DNA from: Longitalea arenae
Lineage (GTDB): Bacteria; Bacteroidota; Bacteroidia; Chitinophagales; Chitinophagaceae
Direction of reading: 5' to 3'
Assembly: GCF_016924755.1 (NCBI RefSeq)
Contig: NZ_JAFFJX010000003.1
Coordinates: forward strand, 434,001 to 498,000
Length of the DNA stretch: 64,000 nt
How positions within the stretch are numbered: position 1 is the stretch's first letter; the number at the start of each line of letters is the position of its first letter. Below are positions 1 through 8,197 of the stretch, piece after piece. The position numbers and the translations under genes were made by a program. A model generated the notes under the pieces. It was not told the DNA's origin. It saw only the letters and a program-made list of their open reading frames with translations, and searched no databases.

Positions 1-666
1 ATGATACCCTTTATCATCTTCCAGCACTACATACCACAGCAGGTTATTTAACGGTGTAGGCGTGGTAAAATGCCGCCGGTATTCAATTTTTTCCTGTCTG
101 GCCACTCTTTGCACTGCGCCCTCAACAATCGACTTATTAAATATATCGATACCCAGGTAAAATACACACCAGCCGATGGCAATGGTCGCCCAGCGTTTCC
201 GCTTAAAGTCCCGCTTCATAAAAAACAGCAATACCGCAATGATGGCCGGCGCAATGGTGAATAGCGGATCAGCCACGAACATCGCATGCATACAAAAGCG
301 CCGGTGCGAGAAAGGCTCCAGCAAACCGGTGCCATAGGCATTAAAGCAATCAAGCAGCAGATGCGTGCCCAATTCTGCTGCAAAAAACCAAAGCCAGATC
401 GAAAACCGGATATTGTGCGGACGCCGCCATCGGTCGGCCAGCCAGGCCAGCAAAGGCGTTACTATTAAAACGAACAATAATGAATGGGTGATTCCCCGGT
501 GCGCAATCAGATCCTGGGTAGGCGTCATCCAGAAAGAAGCAACAAAATCAATATCCGGCAGGCTTTGCGCAGCAGCCCCCATAACCAGGGAGCGTTTGCC
601 CGCTTTCTTTCCAATAAACAATTCACCAATACAGGCACCCAATACAATATGCGTAAGAGAATCCAT
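1..666 (-). CDS. Partial YdjM/DUF457-type membrane metal-dependent hydrolase
   Basis: The reading frame is open from an ATG at 666 down to the window edge (222 codons, no stop), so the C-terminus is missing. It begins MDSLTHIVLGACIGELF and continues with SLPDIDF and IAHRGITHS, then several hydrophobic segments. The early D/H pattern (DSLTH, PDIDF, HRGITHS) and multiple membrane helices are the hallmark of the LexA-regulated YdjM family of inner-membrane predicted metal-dependent hydrolases (DUF457). The physiological substrate of this family is not established. It is transcribed away from the GntP gene. Family assignment is from motif recognition. Confidence 0.8.
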   Translation of the reverse strand, partial: MDSLTHIVLGACIGELFIGKKAGKRSLVMGAAAQSLPDIDFVASFWMTPTQDLIAHRGITHSLLFVLIVTPLLAWLADRWRRPHNIRFSIWLWFFAAELGTHLLLDCFNAYGTGLLEPFSHRRFCMHAMFVADPLFTIAPAIIAVLLFFMKRDFKRKRWATIAIGWCVFYLGIDIFNKSIVEGAVQRVARQEKIEYRRHFTTPTPLNNLLWYVVLEDDKGYH

Positions 667-918
667 GGCGGCAAGTTAATAAAAGGCGTTGAGGCAACAA
701 GGCAAAAAGGAAACCAGGGAATCAGTTAGGTATCATCCTACTATTGGCCCAAAGAACCTGAACATCATCTGCAGCGGGAATGAATGTGCAATACTCTACA
801 ACGGCTGATTTTACCATTATTTCACAAAAAAGATCGTTACATTAGTAGCAAGTGGAAATATTGCCACCCTGTGGGCAATTTCGTTTAACCGGTACCATTA
901 CTGCCATATCCATTCATC

Positions 919-2268
919 ATGACCACATTATTCATCGTATTGCTTTGCATTATCGCCCTGGTGCTGCTTATCTCCTGGGTGAAGCTGAATCCGTTCTTAG
1001 CTTTTCTGCTTGTATCCATTGGCGCCGGCCTCTCACTGGGCATCCCCCTTGACAAGATCACTACTTCCGTTCAAAAAGGCATTGGCGATACCCTGGGTTC
1101 CCTGGTTATCATCATTGGACTGGGGGCCATGCTGGGTAAACTGGTAGCAGAAAGCGGCGCAGCCCAAAAGATCACCCAGGTGCTCATGCGCACATTCGGG
1201 GAGAAACACCTGCAATGGGCTTTGATGGTCACCGGCTTTGTTGTGGGCATTCCACTCTATTATAATGTTGGATTTGTTTTGATGGTGCCGCTGATCTTCT
1301 CAGTCGTATACCAATATAAACTACCGGCCGTTTACATTGGCCTGCCCATGCTGGCCGCATTGTCGGTAACCCATGGTTTTTTACCGCCGCACCCCTCCCC
1401 CACGGCTCTGGTAACGCAGCTTAAAGCCGATATGGGACTTACCCTGGTATATGGCATTGTCCTGGCCATTCCGGCTATTATCATAGCGGGACCTTTGTTC
1501 TCAAAAACGCTCAGGCATATTCGCAGCACGCCTTTGCAGATATTTCAAACCAAAGTAATACCCGATGAACAAATGCCTAACGCGGCAAACAGCTTTTTAA
1601 CCGCCCTGCTGCCCGTATTGCTGATCGCCATCACCACTAGCATTCCGCTTATTATTATATTGCTGAACAAGATCCCTTCCGTACATCTCGTCTTACGCGG
1701 CCCTGCACTCCAATTCATCAGTTTTTTAAGCGATCCCGTGATCGTCATGCTGCTCTCATTGCTGGCCGCCACCTTTACGCTGGGCATTCATACCGGCCGT
1801 TCCATGAAAGCGATCATGGATATTTATGGCGAGGCCATCAAAGATGTGGCCGTGATCCTCCTGATCGTCGCCGGCGCAGGCGTTCTGAAACAGGTATTCA
1901 CCGACAGCGGCGTAAGTAAAGCCATTGCAGAAAACATCAAAGGATGGCAGATCCATCCCCTGATACTCGGTTGGATAATAGCCGGCATCATTCGTATCTG
2001 TGTGGGATCGGCCACTGTTGCCGGCTTAACGGCTGCCGGTATCATCGGGCCGGTGATCCCGCAAATGCACGTGAATCCTAACCTCATGGTCTTATCCATC
2101 GGCGCCGGCAGTTTATTATTCTCCCATGTAAATGACTCGGGCTTCTGGATGTATAAAGAATACTTCAACCTCAGCATCCGCGATACCATAAAATCCTGGT
2201 CAGTCATGGAAACGATCGTTTCTGTCGTAGGGCTGATCGGTGTATTGATCATGGATCTTTTTATCTGA
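919..2268 (+). CDS. GntP-family gluconate/D-amino acid:H+ symporter
   Basis: A 449-residue, almost wholly hydrophobic protein with about a dozen membrane helices, the usual length of the GntP family. The conserved loop THGFLPPHPSPT sits at residues 151-162 and the C-terminal half contains SATVAGLTAAG and HVNDSGFW, all typical of GntP permeases. Known members import gluconate or related sugar acids, and the DsdX branch imports D-serine. The next gene, 96 bp downstream on the same strand, is a D-threonine aldolase/D-serine dehydratase-type enzyme, so I infer a D-hydroxyamino acid as the more likely substrate here. No sugar-acid kinase or dehydratase is nearby. Confidence 0.85.
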   Translation: MTTLFIVLLCIIALVLLISWVKLNPFLAFLLVSIGAGLSLGIPLDKITTSVQKGIGDTLGSLVIIIGLGAMLGKLVAESGAAQKITQVLMRTFGEKHLQWALMVTGFVVGIPLYYNVGFVLMVPLIFSVVYQYKLPAVYIGLPMLAALSVTHGFLPPHPSPTALVTQLKADMGLTLVYGIVLAIPAIIIAGPLFSKTLRHIRSTPLQIFQTKVIPDEQMPNAANSFLTALLPVLLIAITTSIPLIIILLNKIPSVHLVLRGPALQFISFLSDPVIVMLLSLLAATFTLGIHTGRSMKAIMDIYGEAIKDVAVILLIVAGAGVLKQVFTDSGVSKAIAENIKGWQIHPLILGWIIAGIIRICVGSATVAGLTAAGIIGPVIPQMHVNPNLMVLSIGAGSLLFSHVNDSGFWMYKEYFNLSIRDTIKSWSVMETIVSVVGLIGVLIMDLFI

Positions 2269-2364
2269 ACCTCCAGCGGATGCAAACACGGAACCTGCTA
2301 TAATCATTACCTTTGGCCGCAACCCGCTTCGCGGCAGACCGCGAACGGGCACAAACAACAGTCA

Positions 2365-3474
2365 ATGGAAAAGAACTGGTATCAGATAGATAATATCGGG
2401 GAACTGGATACCCCCGCCCTGGTCATATATCCCGAACGGGTGAAAGAGAATATCGCCACCCTTACCCAAATGATCGATGACCCGCAGCGGCTGCGCCCGC
2501 ATGTAAAAACCCACAAGTCTAAAGAAGCCACTGAACTATTGATGGCCGCAGGCATCGGCAAATTCAAATGTGCTACCATTGCCGAAGCAGAAATGTTAGC
2601 TATGTGTGGGGCTCCCGATGTATTACTGGCCTACCAGCCCATTGGTCCTAAATTAAAACGCTTTCTAACGCTGCATCAACAATTCCCGAACACGCATTTT
2701 GCCTGCCTGGTCGACAATATCCCCAGCGCAGCCGCCATTGCCAGCGCTTTTGCGGCGGCCAGCACGGCCATTACCGTGTATATAGATCTGAATGTGGGAC
2801 AAAACCGTACAGGAATAACGCCGGGCGGGCAAGCCATTGCCCTGTACAAGTATTGTGCAGAAGCCAGGGGTTTATCAATAGCCGGACTACACGCTTACGA
2901 CGGGCATACCCGCGGCAGCCTGCAAGAGCGCAAAGCCAGCAGCGACCAATCATTTGCTATGGCAGAAACGCTAAAAACGACATTGCAATCCATGGGCTAT
3001 TCCAACATTAAGATCATTGCCGGCGGATCGCCCGCTTTTCCCATCCACGCCAACCGCAAAGAAGTGGAATGCAGTCCGGGTACCTTTATCTTCTGGGATA
3101 AGAGCTACCTCGATCAATGTCCCGAACAGGCTTTTCAAATAGCCGCCCTGGTAGTAAGCCGGGTGATCTCATTGCCCGATGCCAGTCATATCTGTGTTGA
3201 CCTGGGCCATAAATCGATCGCAGCAGAGAATGAGCTTGGGAAACGGGTCTTTTTCCTGAATGCACCTGGTCTTAAAGCCGTTTCGCAAAGTGAAGAACAC
3301 CTTGTATTATATGCCGGTGAAGGCCATTCCTATCAACCCGGTGATGTATTATATGGCATCCCACAACATGTTTGTCCAACCATCGCTTTATACGAACGAG
3401 CCTTTACCATTGAGCAAAGTAAACTCAGTGGTGAGTGGAAGATAATCGCCAGGGACAGGAAATTAAGTGTATAG
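2365..3474 (+). CDS. D-threonine aldolase / D-serine dehydratase-like PLP enzyme
   Basis: The 369-residue protein is a fold-type III PLP enzyme with an alanine-racemase-like N-terminal barrel and the DSD1-like C-terminal domain. The PLP-lysine segment RPHVKTHKS is at residues 44-52 (K48 the probable Schiff-base lysine). The C-terminal metal-site motif QHVCPT supplies H335 and C337, which coordinate a divalent metal in D-serine dehydratases and D-threonine aldolases. The reaction would be metal-assisted cleavage or deamination of a D-beta-hydroxy amino acid. Sequence alone does not separate aldolase from dehydratase. It probably shares a transcript with the GntP permease upstream. Confidence 0.85.
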   Translation: MEKNWYQIDNIGELDTPALVIYPERVKENIATLTQMIDDPQRLRPHVKTHKSKEATELLMAAGIGKFKCATIAEAEMLAMCGAPDVLLAYQPIGPKLKRFLTLHQQFPNTHFACLVDNIPSAAAIASAFAAASTAITVYIDLNVGQNRTGITPGGQAIALYKYCAEARGLSIAGLHAYDGHTRGSLQERKASSDQSFAMAETLKTTLQSMGYSNIKIIAGGSPAFPIHANRKEVECSPGTFIFWDKSYLDQCPEQAFQIAALVVSRVISLPDASHICVDLGHKSIAAENELGKRVFFLNAPGLKAVSQSEEHLVLYAGEGHSYQPGDVLYGIPQHVCPTIALYERAFTIEQSKLSGEWKIIARDRKLSV

Positions 3475-3549
3475 TTGGTAGCATTGGATAAAGGCAGAAC
3501 CCGCTTTCTGAATTATTGGGGCCTTAAATTGTCAGGCGCTCTCATTAAC

Positions 3550-3600
3550 TTGTCAACTTTATCAACTGTATCTTCATCAACTTTATCAATTATCAATTAA
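3550..3600. repeat. Short direct word repeats (TCAACTTTATC-type)
   Basis: Upstream of the Gfo/Idh gene the spacer consists of loose repeats of a 9-11 bp word: TCAACTTTATCAAC, then TCATCAACTTTATCAAT, then TATCAATTAA. The same word on the opposite strand (GTTGA) recurs near 20,600. No coding potential is visible. These look like slippage-prone intergenic words and not a defined operator. Confidence 0.6.
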
Positions 3601-3610
3601 TTCAGTGATC

Positions 3611-4684
3611 ATGCATACACCCATAAAGGTCGGATTGGTAGGCTACGGGATCTCCGCAAAAGTATTTCACGCCCCGTTTATAACAAGCAATAGCAATTAC
3701 CAACTGGTTGCGGTGGTAGAAAGGCATAAAGAGGAGTCGAAGGAAAAATTTCCCTATGTGCAGGTGCTGCGAAGTTTTGAAGAATTGCTGCAAAACGATG
3801 CTATTGACCTGGTAGTGATCACTACCCCGAATGAAACCCATTTTCCCTATGCGAAGGCGGCGCTGGAAGCCGGCAAACATGTGGTACTGGAAAAACCGGT
3901 CACCAATACATCGGCAGAAGCCAGACAATTGCTTGAGATCTCACAACGTACGGGCAAGGTATTGAGCGTTTATCAGAACCGCCGGTATGTGAGCGATTTC
4001 CTCACGATACAGGATGTGCTCGATAAAAAGTTATTGGGTGAGGTACATACGTTTGAAGGCCATTATGACCGCTATCGGGCGGAAGCACGGCCACAGGCAT
4101 GGCGCGAGCACGTATTGCCCGGCAGCGGCATTTTGTTCGATCTGGGCCCGCACCTGCTCGACCAGGTATTGTATCTCTTTGGCCTCCCCAACACTATAAG
4201 CGCCGATATCCGCCTGCAGCGGCCACATGCCAGGGTAGATGACTATTTCGACCTGCGGCTCGATTATGGTTTTCTGAAAGTCATTCTGCAGGCCGGCATG
4301 CTGGTGCGTGAACCAGGCCCCCGCTATTTGATCCATGGCACGAAAGGATCATTTGTAAAATCGGGTGAAGACCCACAGGAAGCTTTGTTGCGGGCCGGTG
4401 CGCCACCGGTTGGCGATGACTGGGGGCAGGAAAAAGCGGCTATTTATGGCATACTGCATACAGAAATAGACGGGAAGCTGCTGCGCGAGGTCTATCCTTC
4501 GCATAAAGGAGATTATGCGCAATATTACAGAAACCTGTATGAGACCATCGTAAACAATAAACCGGTGCGGGAAAGAATAGAACATGGCTATAACACGATC
4601 CGCCTGATCGAACTGGCCTTTGAAAGCCATCAGCAACAACGCACCATAAACTGTACAGGATTACTGCCGGTTGCTTATCGTTAG
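3611..4684 (+). CDS. Gfo/Idh/MocA-family NAD(P)-dependent oxidoreductase
   Basis: A 357-residue protein with an N-terminal Rossmann fold (VGLVGYGISAKVF at residues 7-19) and the family EKPVTNT motif at 94-100, followed by a C-terminal beta-sheet domain containing the conserved LFDLGPHLLDQ segment. Family members oxidise or reduce sugars, inositols and related polyols with NAD(P). I chose ATG at 3611 over an in-frame GTG two codons upstream because it is the first ATG and the Rossmann motif starts immediately after it. The substrate cannot be read from the sequence. It ends 10 bp from the convergent cupin gene. Confidence 0.85.
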   Translation: MHTPIKVGLVGYGISAKVFHAPFITSNSNYQLVAVVERHKEESKEKFPYVQVLRSFEELLQNDAIDLVVITTPNETHFPYAKAALEAGKHVVLEKPVTNTSAEARQLLEISQRTGKVLSVYQNRRYVSDFLTIQDVLDKKLLGEVHTFEGHYDRYRAEARPQAWREHVLPGSGILFDLGPHLLDQVLYLFGLPNTISADIRLQRPHARVDDYFDLRLDYGFLKVILQAGMLVREPGPRYLIHGTKGSFVKSGEDPQEALLRAGAPPVGDDWGQEKAAIYGILHTEIDGKLLREVYPSHKGDYAQYYRNLYETIVNNKPVRERIEHGYNTIRLIELAFESHQQQRTINCTGLLPVAYR

Positions 4685-4694
4685 CTGATTCTTT

Positions 4695-5171
4695 TTATTC
4701 AAACTTTAAAGGCGGGCCCACTATTTCCATGCCATGGATCCGGTATAAACGTTCAAAATCGCGCAGGGTGCCATCCGGCAGCTGACTGGCTTGTAAATAA
4801 AACTCATCCATCGTACCGGCAGGTTGATATACCATCAGCATTCTGCCCTCCGGATCACCTATTTTGGCAAATGTATGCGGGATCTGGCGCGGAGCGAACA
4901 CTGCATCGCCGGCTTTGGCGTTGAAAATATCATCACCGATCTTGAAAATAAATTCGCCTTCCAAAATGTAGAAAAACGCATCCTGCGTGTAGTGAAAATG
5001 ATAAGGTGGACCTCCTTTAGCCATTTTAGTAGTATCGTACACACAAAAACCTTGTTTACTATCGTTCGAGGATACTTTACAGGCAATGCTGCCCCCTGAA
5101 AAAGTGATTACCTCATTGAAGCGATCATTCCCGGCATCGATCTTAAAACCGTGCGTTGATTTTGTTTCCAT
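4695..5171 (-). CDS. Cupin-domain protein
   Basis: 158 residues from the ATG at 5171, which begins METKSTHGFKI; a longer frame to 5228 exists but adds residues unlike a cupin N-terminus. A single small-beta-barrel cupin domain is visible: PPYHFHYTQDAFFYILEGE supplies the HxH...E metal ligands of cupin motif 1, and APRQIPHTF supplies the later histidine of motif 2. Such proteins may be metal-dependent dioxygenases, isomerases or sugar-binding sensors, and no specific function can be assigned. It is convergent with the Gfo/Idh oxidoreductase. Confidence 0.8.
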   Translation of the reverse strand: METKSTHGFKIDAGNDRFNEVITFSGGSIACKVSSNDSKQGFCVYDTTKMAKGGPPYHFHYTQDAFFYILEGEFIFKIGDDIFNAKAGDAVFAPRQIPHTFAKIGDPEGRMLMVYQPAGTMDEFYLQASQLPDGTLRDFERLYRIHGMEIVGPPLKFE

Positions 5172-5274
5172 GACTGAATGGTTTAATAGGGTTCTACCTG
5201 AAGTTACTAAAATAACTTCACACTGCATGGAGCAAGTTGGGCCAGCGATCCACTGCGAGCATCAACAGCTGACA

Positions 5275-5308
5275 TAAAAAAAACTGCCCCGGTTCCCCAA
5301 GGCAGTTT
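5275..5308 (-). terminator. Intrinsic terminator after the 123-residue lipoprotein gene
   Basis: On the minus strand an AAACTGCC/GGCAGTTT stem closes a G-rich loop and is followed by a run of eight T. It begins 16 bp after the stop codon of the gene ending at 5324. Confidence 0.8.
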
Positions 5309-5323
5309 GACATACGTTTTATC

Positions 5324-5695
5324 TTACTTTGTTTCTTCTATCATCACATCTGTAATATCATATTTTGCAGTGGGTGGTCCGTCAAACATCATACAATACA
5401 CACAATCATTCGGCTTGGAACTGCTCGCTTTAAAGCGGATGGTGGCTCCCGCTTTTACGCCGGCGGGTATTTTACAGGCATTGCTCGCCGTAAATACATT
5501 ATCGTATTGCACATTGTTATTCGTCATATCCTTCCAGCCATCCTCTCCAAATGAATCATTGTTCAATACCTGCACTACAAAGCTGGCACATGAAATACGC
5601 ACAACCTTACCTCTTAAATAACCATCATTTTCCTTGTTCTTATTGCATTTGGATGCTAAAACCGGTAACGCAATCAGAATAAATAAAAATTTCAT
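5324..5695 (-). CDS. Small predicted lipoprotein, unknown function
   Basis: A 123-residue protein with a short hydrophobic N-terminus ending in LPVLASKC, a plausible lipobox with Cys at residue 17. The mature part is rich in polar residues and has four further cysteines (SCAS, NAC, DCVYC), which may form disulfides or bind metal in the envelope. I recognise no domain. It has its own downstream terminator and stands 65 bp downstream of the LuxE-like gene on the same strand, so it could be partly co-transcribed with it. Confidence 0.65.
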   Translation of the reverse strand: MKFLFILIALPVLASKCNKNKENDGYLRGKVVRISCASFVVQVLNNDSFGEDGWKDMTNNNVQYDNVFTASNACKIPAGVKAGATIRFKASSSKPNDCVYCMMFDGPPTAKYDITDVMIEETK

Positions 5696-5760
5696 ATCGT
5701 TTTTCTTTTAGCCTTTGACTCAGGATCTACTATAAACGTTGCATAGCAGCTTGTTAAAAT

Positions 5761-6747
5761 CTATAATCCTGCGATTAACAGGTTACATCCCCTGATATCG
5801 CTGGTATCTACCCGGCCCAATACTTCAAAACTGCCATCGGGTTTAACAATACCAACATCATCCGTTGCAATGAACGAACAGGAATACAGATTGGCCAGAT
5901 CAATGATATTGATCACCCCGCTGCCGGTTAGCCGAACATCCAATGGATCATCATCCTGCCGCACCAGCACTTTCATCCAGGGCGGACAATTAAAAACACC
6001 ATCTCCGTATGAGTAAGCCTGTGATAAGAGCTCGGTCATGCCATATTCTGAATGCACGGCATGGGTTTTAAACGCAGCCGTCAATAGTAAATGTACCTCC
6101 TCCCTGGTCATTTCGCGGCGGCGCCCCTTCATACCCCCTGTTTCCATAATGATGGTATGCTGCAGCGGCATCGGGTATTTCTTCGCAAAATCAAGCAATG
6201 CAAACGTAACCCCTATCAATATTGTTTTTTGTCCCTCCTTTTCCAGTTCCTGTAATACCGAGGCCAGCTTCTCATGTTCGTATAAATAAAAGCCACTGTG
6301 CCTATGCCGGCTAAGCCTGATCATGTCATTGACCATAACCACCAGGGAAGAGTTCTGCCTTTCGAGGTAAGCAGGCAATAAGCCGATCACGCACCAATCC
6401 TGCACCGGTCCATAAAATTTCTCCCACGCTTTTAAAAAACTTTGCCGGTACATATTCAAATTCTTTACATAATGCCGGCTGTTGATGGTTTGCGTCGTAC
6501 CGCTGCTTTCAAAAACGGCTTCCGGCTCAAAGGCGGTGGTCTTTATATCGGCCGTTTTGAAAAAACGGATGGGTAAAAAAGGGATCTGTTCAACCGACCG
6601 CACCTTTGACCCAACGATCGAGAGGGCATTTACGTATTGCTGATAAATAGCATTATTATTGTACTGGAATTGGAAGGTTTCAAGCGCCAGTTGTTCAAAA
6701 TCAGCTGGTTCAACCGTAAAAATTTTATCTTCTATTTCACAAATCAT
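5761..6747 (-). CDS. LuxE/PaaK-type acyl-protein synthetase-like protein
   Basis: A 328-residue protein resembling the LuxE acyl-protein synthetase family, a branch of the ANL adenylate-forming superfamily. The phosphate-binding signature FESSGTT lies at residues 79-85, followed by METGGMKGRRREM and the conserved HSEYGMTELLSQAYS region, then a C-terminal ATDDVGIV segment. In bioluminescent bacteria LuxE activates fatty acids for reduction by LuxC. Here there is no LuxC or LuxD, so the acyl acceptor is unknown. In Bacteroidota such stand-alone genes are common. It is divergent from a lipoprotein gene 51 bp away. Confidence 0.8.
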   Translation of the reverse strand: MICEIEDKIFTVEPADFEQLALETFQFQYNNNAIYQQYVNALSIVGSKVRSVEQIPFLPIRFFKTADIKTTAFEPEAVFESSGTTQTINSRHYVKNLNMYRQSFLKAWEKFYGPVQDWCVIGLLPAYLERQNSSLVVMVNDMIRLSRHRHSGFYLYEHEKLASVLQELEKEGQKTILIGVTFALLDFAKKYPMPLQHTIIMETGGMKGRRREMTREEVHLLLTAAFKTHAVHSEYGMTELLSQAYSYGDGVFNCPPWMKVLVRQDDDPLDVRLTGSGVINIIDLANLYSCSFIATDDVGIVKPDGSFEVLGRVDTSDIRGCNLLIAGL

Positions 6748-6771
6748 ACATTTATTGCAACTTTTGGCTTG

Positions 6772-6779
6772 TAAATTTG
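6772..6779 (+). promoter_or_regulatory. Candidate -7 promoter box (TAAATTTG)
   Basis: TAAATTTG matches the Bacteroidetes primary sigma -7 consensus TAnnTTTG and lies 19 bp before the ATG of the lipoprotein gene at 6799. A TTG is present upstream but only 14 bp away, less than the usual 19-21, so the -33 element is unconvincing. Confidence 0.4.
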
Positions 6780-6798
6780 TATTCGTTAATTAAAATAT

Positions 6799-7263
6799 AT
6801 GCAAAAATTCCTTTTATATAGCTTTTTAGGCCTGGCGCTCTTCGTTGCCTGCAGCAAAGATAAGTTTGAAGACAAACCCACCATTGAAATAAAGTCAATT
6901 AACCCTACTTATGTGTCGGCGTTAAGCGGGGCCTATGCAGAAATTGAAATGGAATTTACCGATAAACAGGGCGACCTGGACTCCGTCTTTTTGTACAAGA
7001 ACCGGCTCAATATAAATCAAAAGCCATTACTGAACCCTTACCTGCCTTACCCGTTGCCCGACTTTCCCGAAAAATCGAAAGGCGTTTTAAAGGTGACCTT
7101 ACAAAATACCGATCTTGCTGCAACAGGGTCCCCAAACACCAAGCCGGATGAACCATTTGGCAAAGAACCCGATACTATCAACTTCAAGATCGTGGTAAAA
7201 GACAAATCCGGAAATGTAAGCGACACCATTACTACCGACCAGCTTATAATAGAAAGATCTTAA
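6799..7263 (+). CDS. Predicted lipoprotein, unknown function
   Basis: A 154-residue protein with a clear lipoprotein signal: hydrophobic core LLYSFLGLALFVACSKD with the lipobox cysteine at residue 18. The mature part contains segments such as EIEMEFTDKQGDLDSVFLYKN and KIVVKDKSGNVSDTI that look like beta-strands of an Ig-like or cadherin-like surface domain. No enzyme motif is seen. It precedes the UbiA-like gene by 23 bp on the same strand, so the two are probably co-transcribed. Confidence 0.75.
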   Translation: MQKFLLYSFLGLALFVACSKDKFEDKPTIEIKSINPTYVSALSGAYAEIEMEFTDKQGDLDSVFLYKNRLNINQKPLLNPYLPYPLPDFPEKSKGVLKVTLQNTDLAATGSPNTKPDEPFGKEPDTINFKIVVKDKSGNVSDTITTDQLIIERS

Positions 7264-7286
7264 CTTGCGGACCACAGCGCTGAAGG

Positions 7287-8129
7287 ATGTTGAAATATTC
7301 ATTTGATCTGTTCCTGTTTTCGAGTTGTTTCATCGCCGGTTGTGCCTTATTGATGGTCGTTCAAACCAATCAGTTACTGTACCTGCAATATGACGTTTAC
7401 GGGTATCTGGTCTTTGTATTTTTTTCTACCCTGTGCAGTTATAATTTTCATTGGTACCTGAGCGCTGATGCCACCAGTGAAAATGCCCGCGTCCGCTGGA
7501 CCCTGCATCACAAAAAGCTGCATCTCGTACTCACAGCCATAGGCGCTATTGTTTCGGCCTGGTATTTCTTTCATTTTATAGAACACTGGTTCTGGCTGGG
7601 CGGCGCCGTGCTGCTAACCTTTCTTTATTCAGCTCCCAAATTGCGATTCGGGCCTTTTGCATGGCTTAGCCGGATAGCCGTGGGCAAAACCCTGTTCCTG
7701 GCCTTTGTATGGATGTATGTGACCACATTTTTACCCATCGCCATCGACAACCATCACTGGCATCCGGACTCCTTTTTATTCTGCACCAGCCGCTTTCTGC
7801 TGATTTACGCCATTTGTATCATTTTCGACTACCGCGACCGCGACTACGATAGAAAAGCGGGTATCCGCAGTATGATCACTTACTTTAACGAACGCGGTAT
7901 TGACAACCTGTTTGGCTTGTCAATAGCCGGCTTTGCAGTTAGCACCATTGGCTTATATTTTTACGGATTTTCTGCGCTCACCATTGTTCTGTTGCTCATT
8001 CCCGGAGCCATTACCACGGTGCTGTACCCGGTAGCTAAAAAGAACTTCAGCGACTACCTCTATTATTTCGTGCTCGACGGGCTGATGATGTTTTCCTCCC
8101 TGTTAACGATATTCATCTCAAATAAGTAG
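7287..8129 (+). CDS. UbiA-like prenyltransferase family membrane protein
   Basis: A 280-residue integral membrane protein with about eight hydrophobic helices. The second aspartate-rich motif of UbiA prenyltransferases is recognisable as DYRDRDYDRKAG starting at residue 181. The first motif appears as SYNFHWYLSAD at 51-61 and is degenerate compared with the usual NDxxDxxxD. UbiA enzymes transfer a polyprenyl chain to an aromatic acceptor in quinone, heme or lipid synthesis. With a weak first motif, this member may have an unusual substrate or be non-catalytic. There are no quinone biosynthesis genes next to it. Confidence 0.7.
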   Translation: MLKYSFDLFLFSSCFIAGCALLMVVQTNQLLYLQYDVYGYLVFVFFSTLCSYNFHWYLSADATSENARVRWTLHHKKLHLVLTAIGAIVSAWYFFHFIEHWFWLGGAVLLTFLYSAPKLRFGPFAWLSRIAVGKTLFLAFVWMYVTTFLPIAIDNHHWHPDSFLFCTSRFLLIYAICIIFDYRDRDYDRKAGIRSMITYFNERGIDNLFGLSIAGFAVSTIGLYFYGFSALTIVLLLIPGAITTVLYPVAKKNFSDYLYYFVLDGLMMFSSLLTIFISNK

Positions 8130-8197
8130 TTTTGCGCTGATTAAATTGATATATTTATCATATATAGAACAGGCTCTAATCTTTTAATACTGTAAAT

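Noticed and set aside
101-729. Several plus-strand frames of 60-104 codons in the first 700 bases
   Set aside because: They are shadows of the minus-strand YdjM-like gene, which runs off the window edge.
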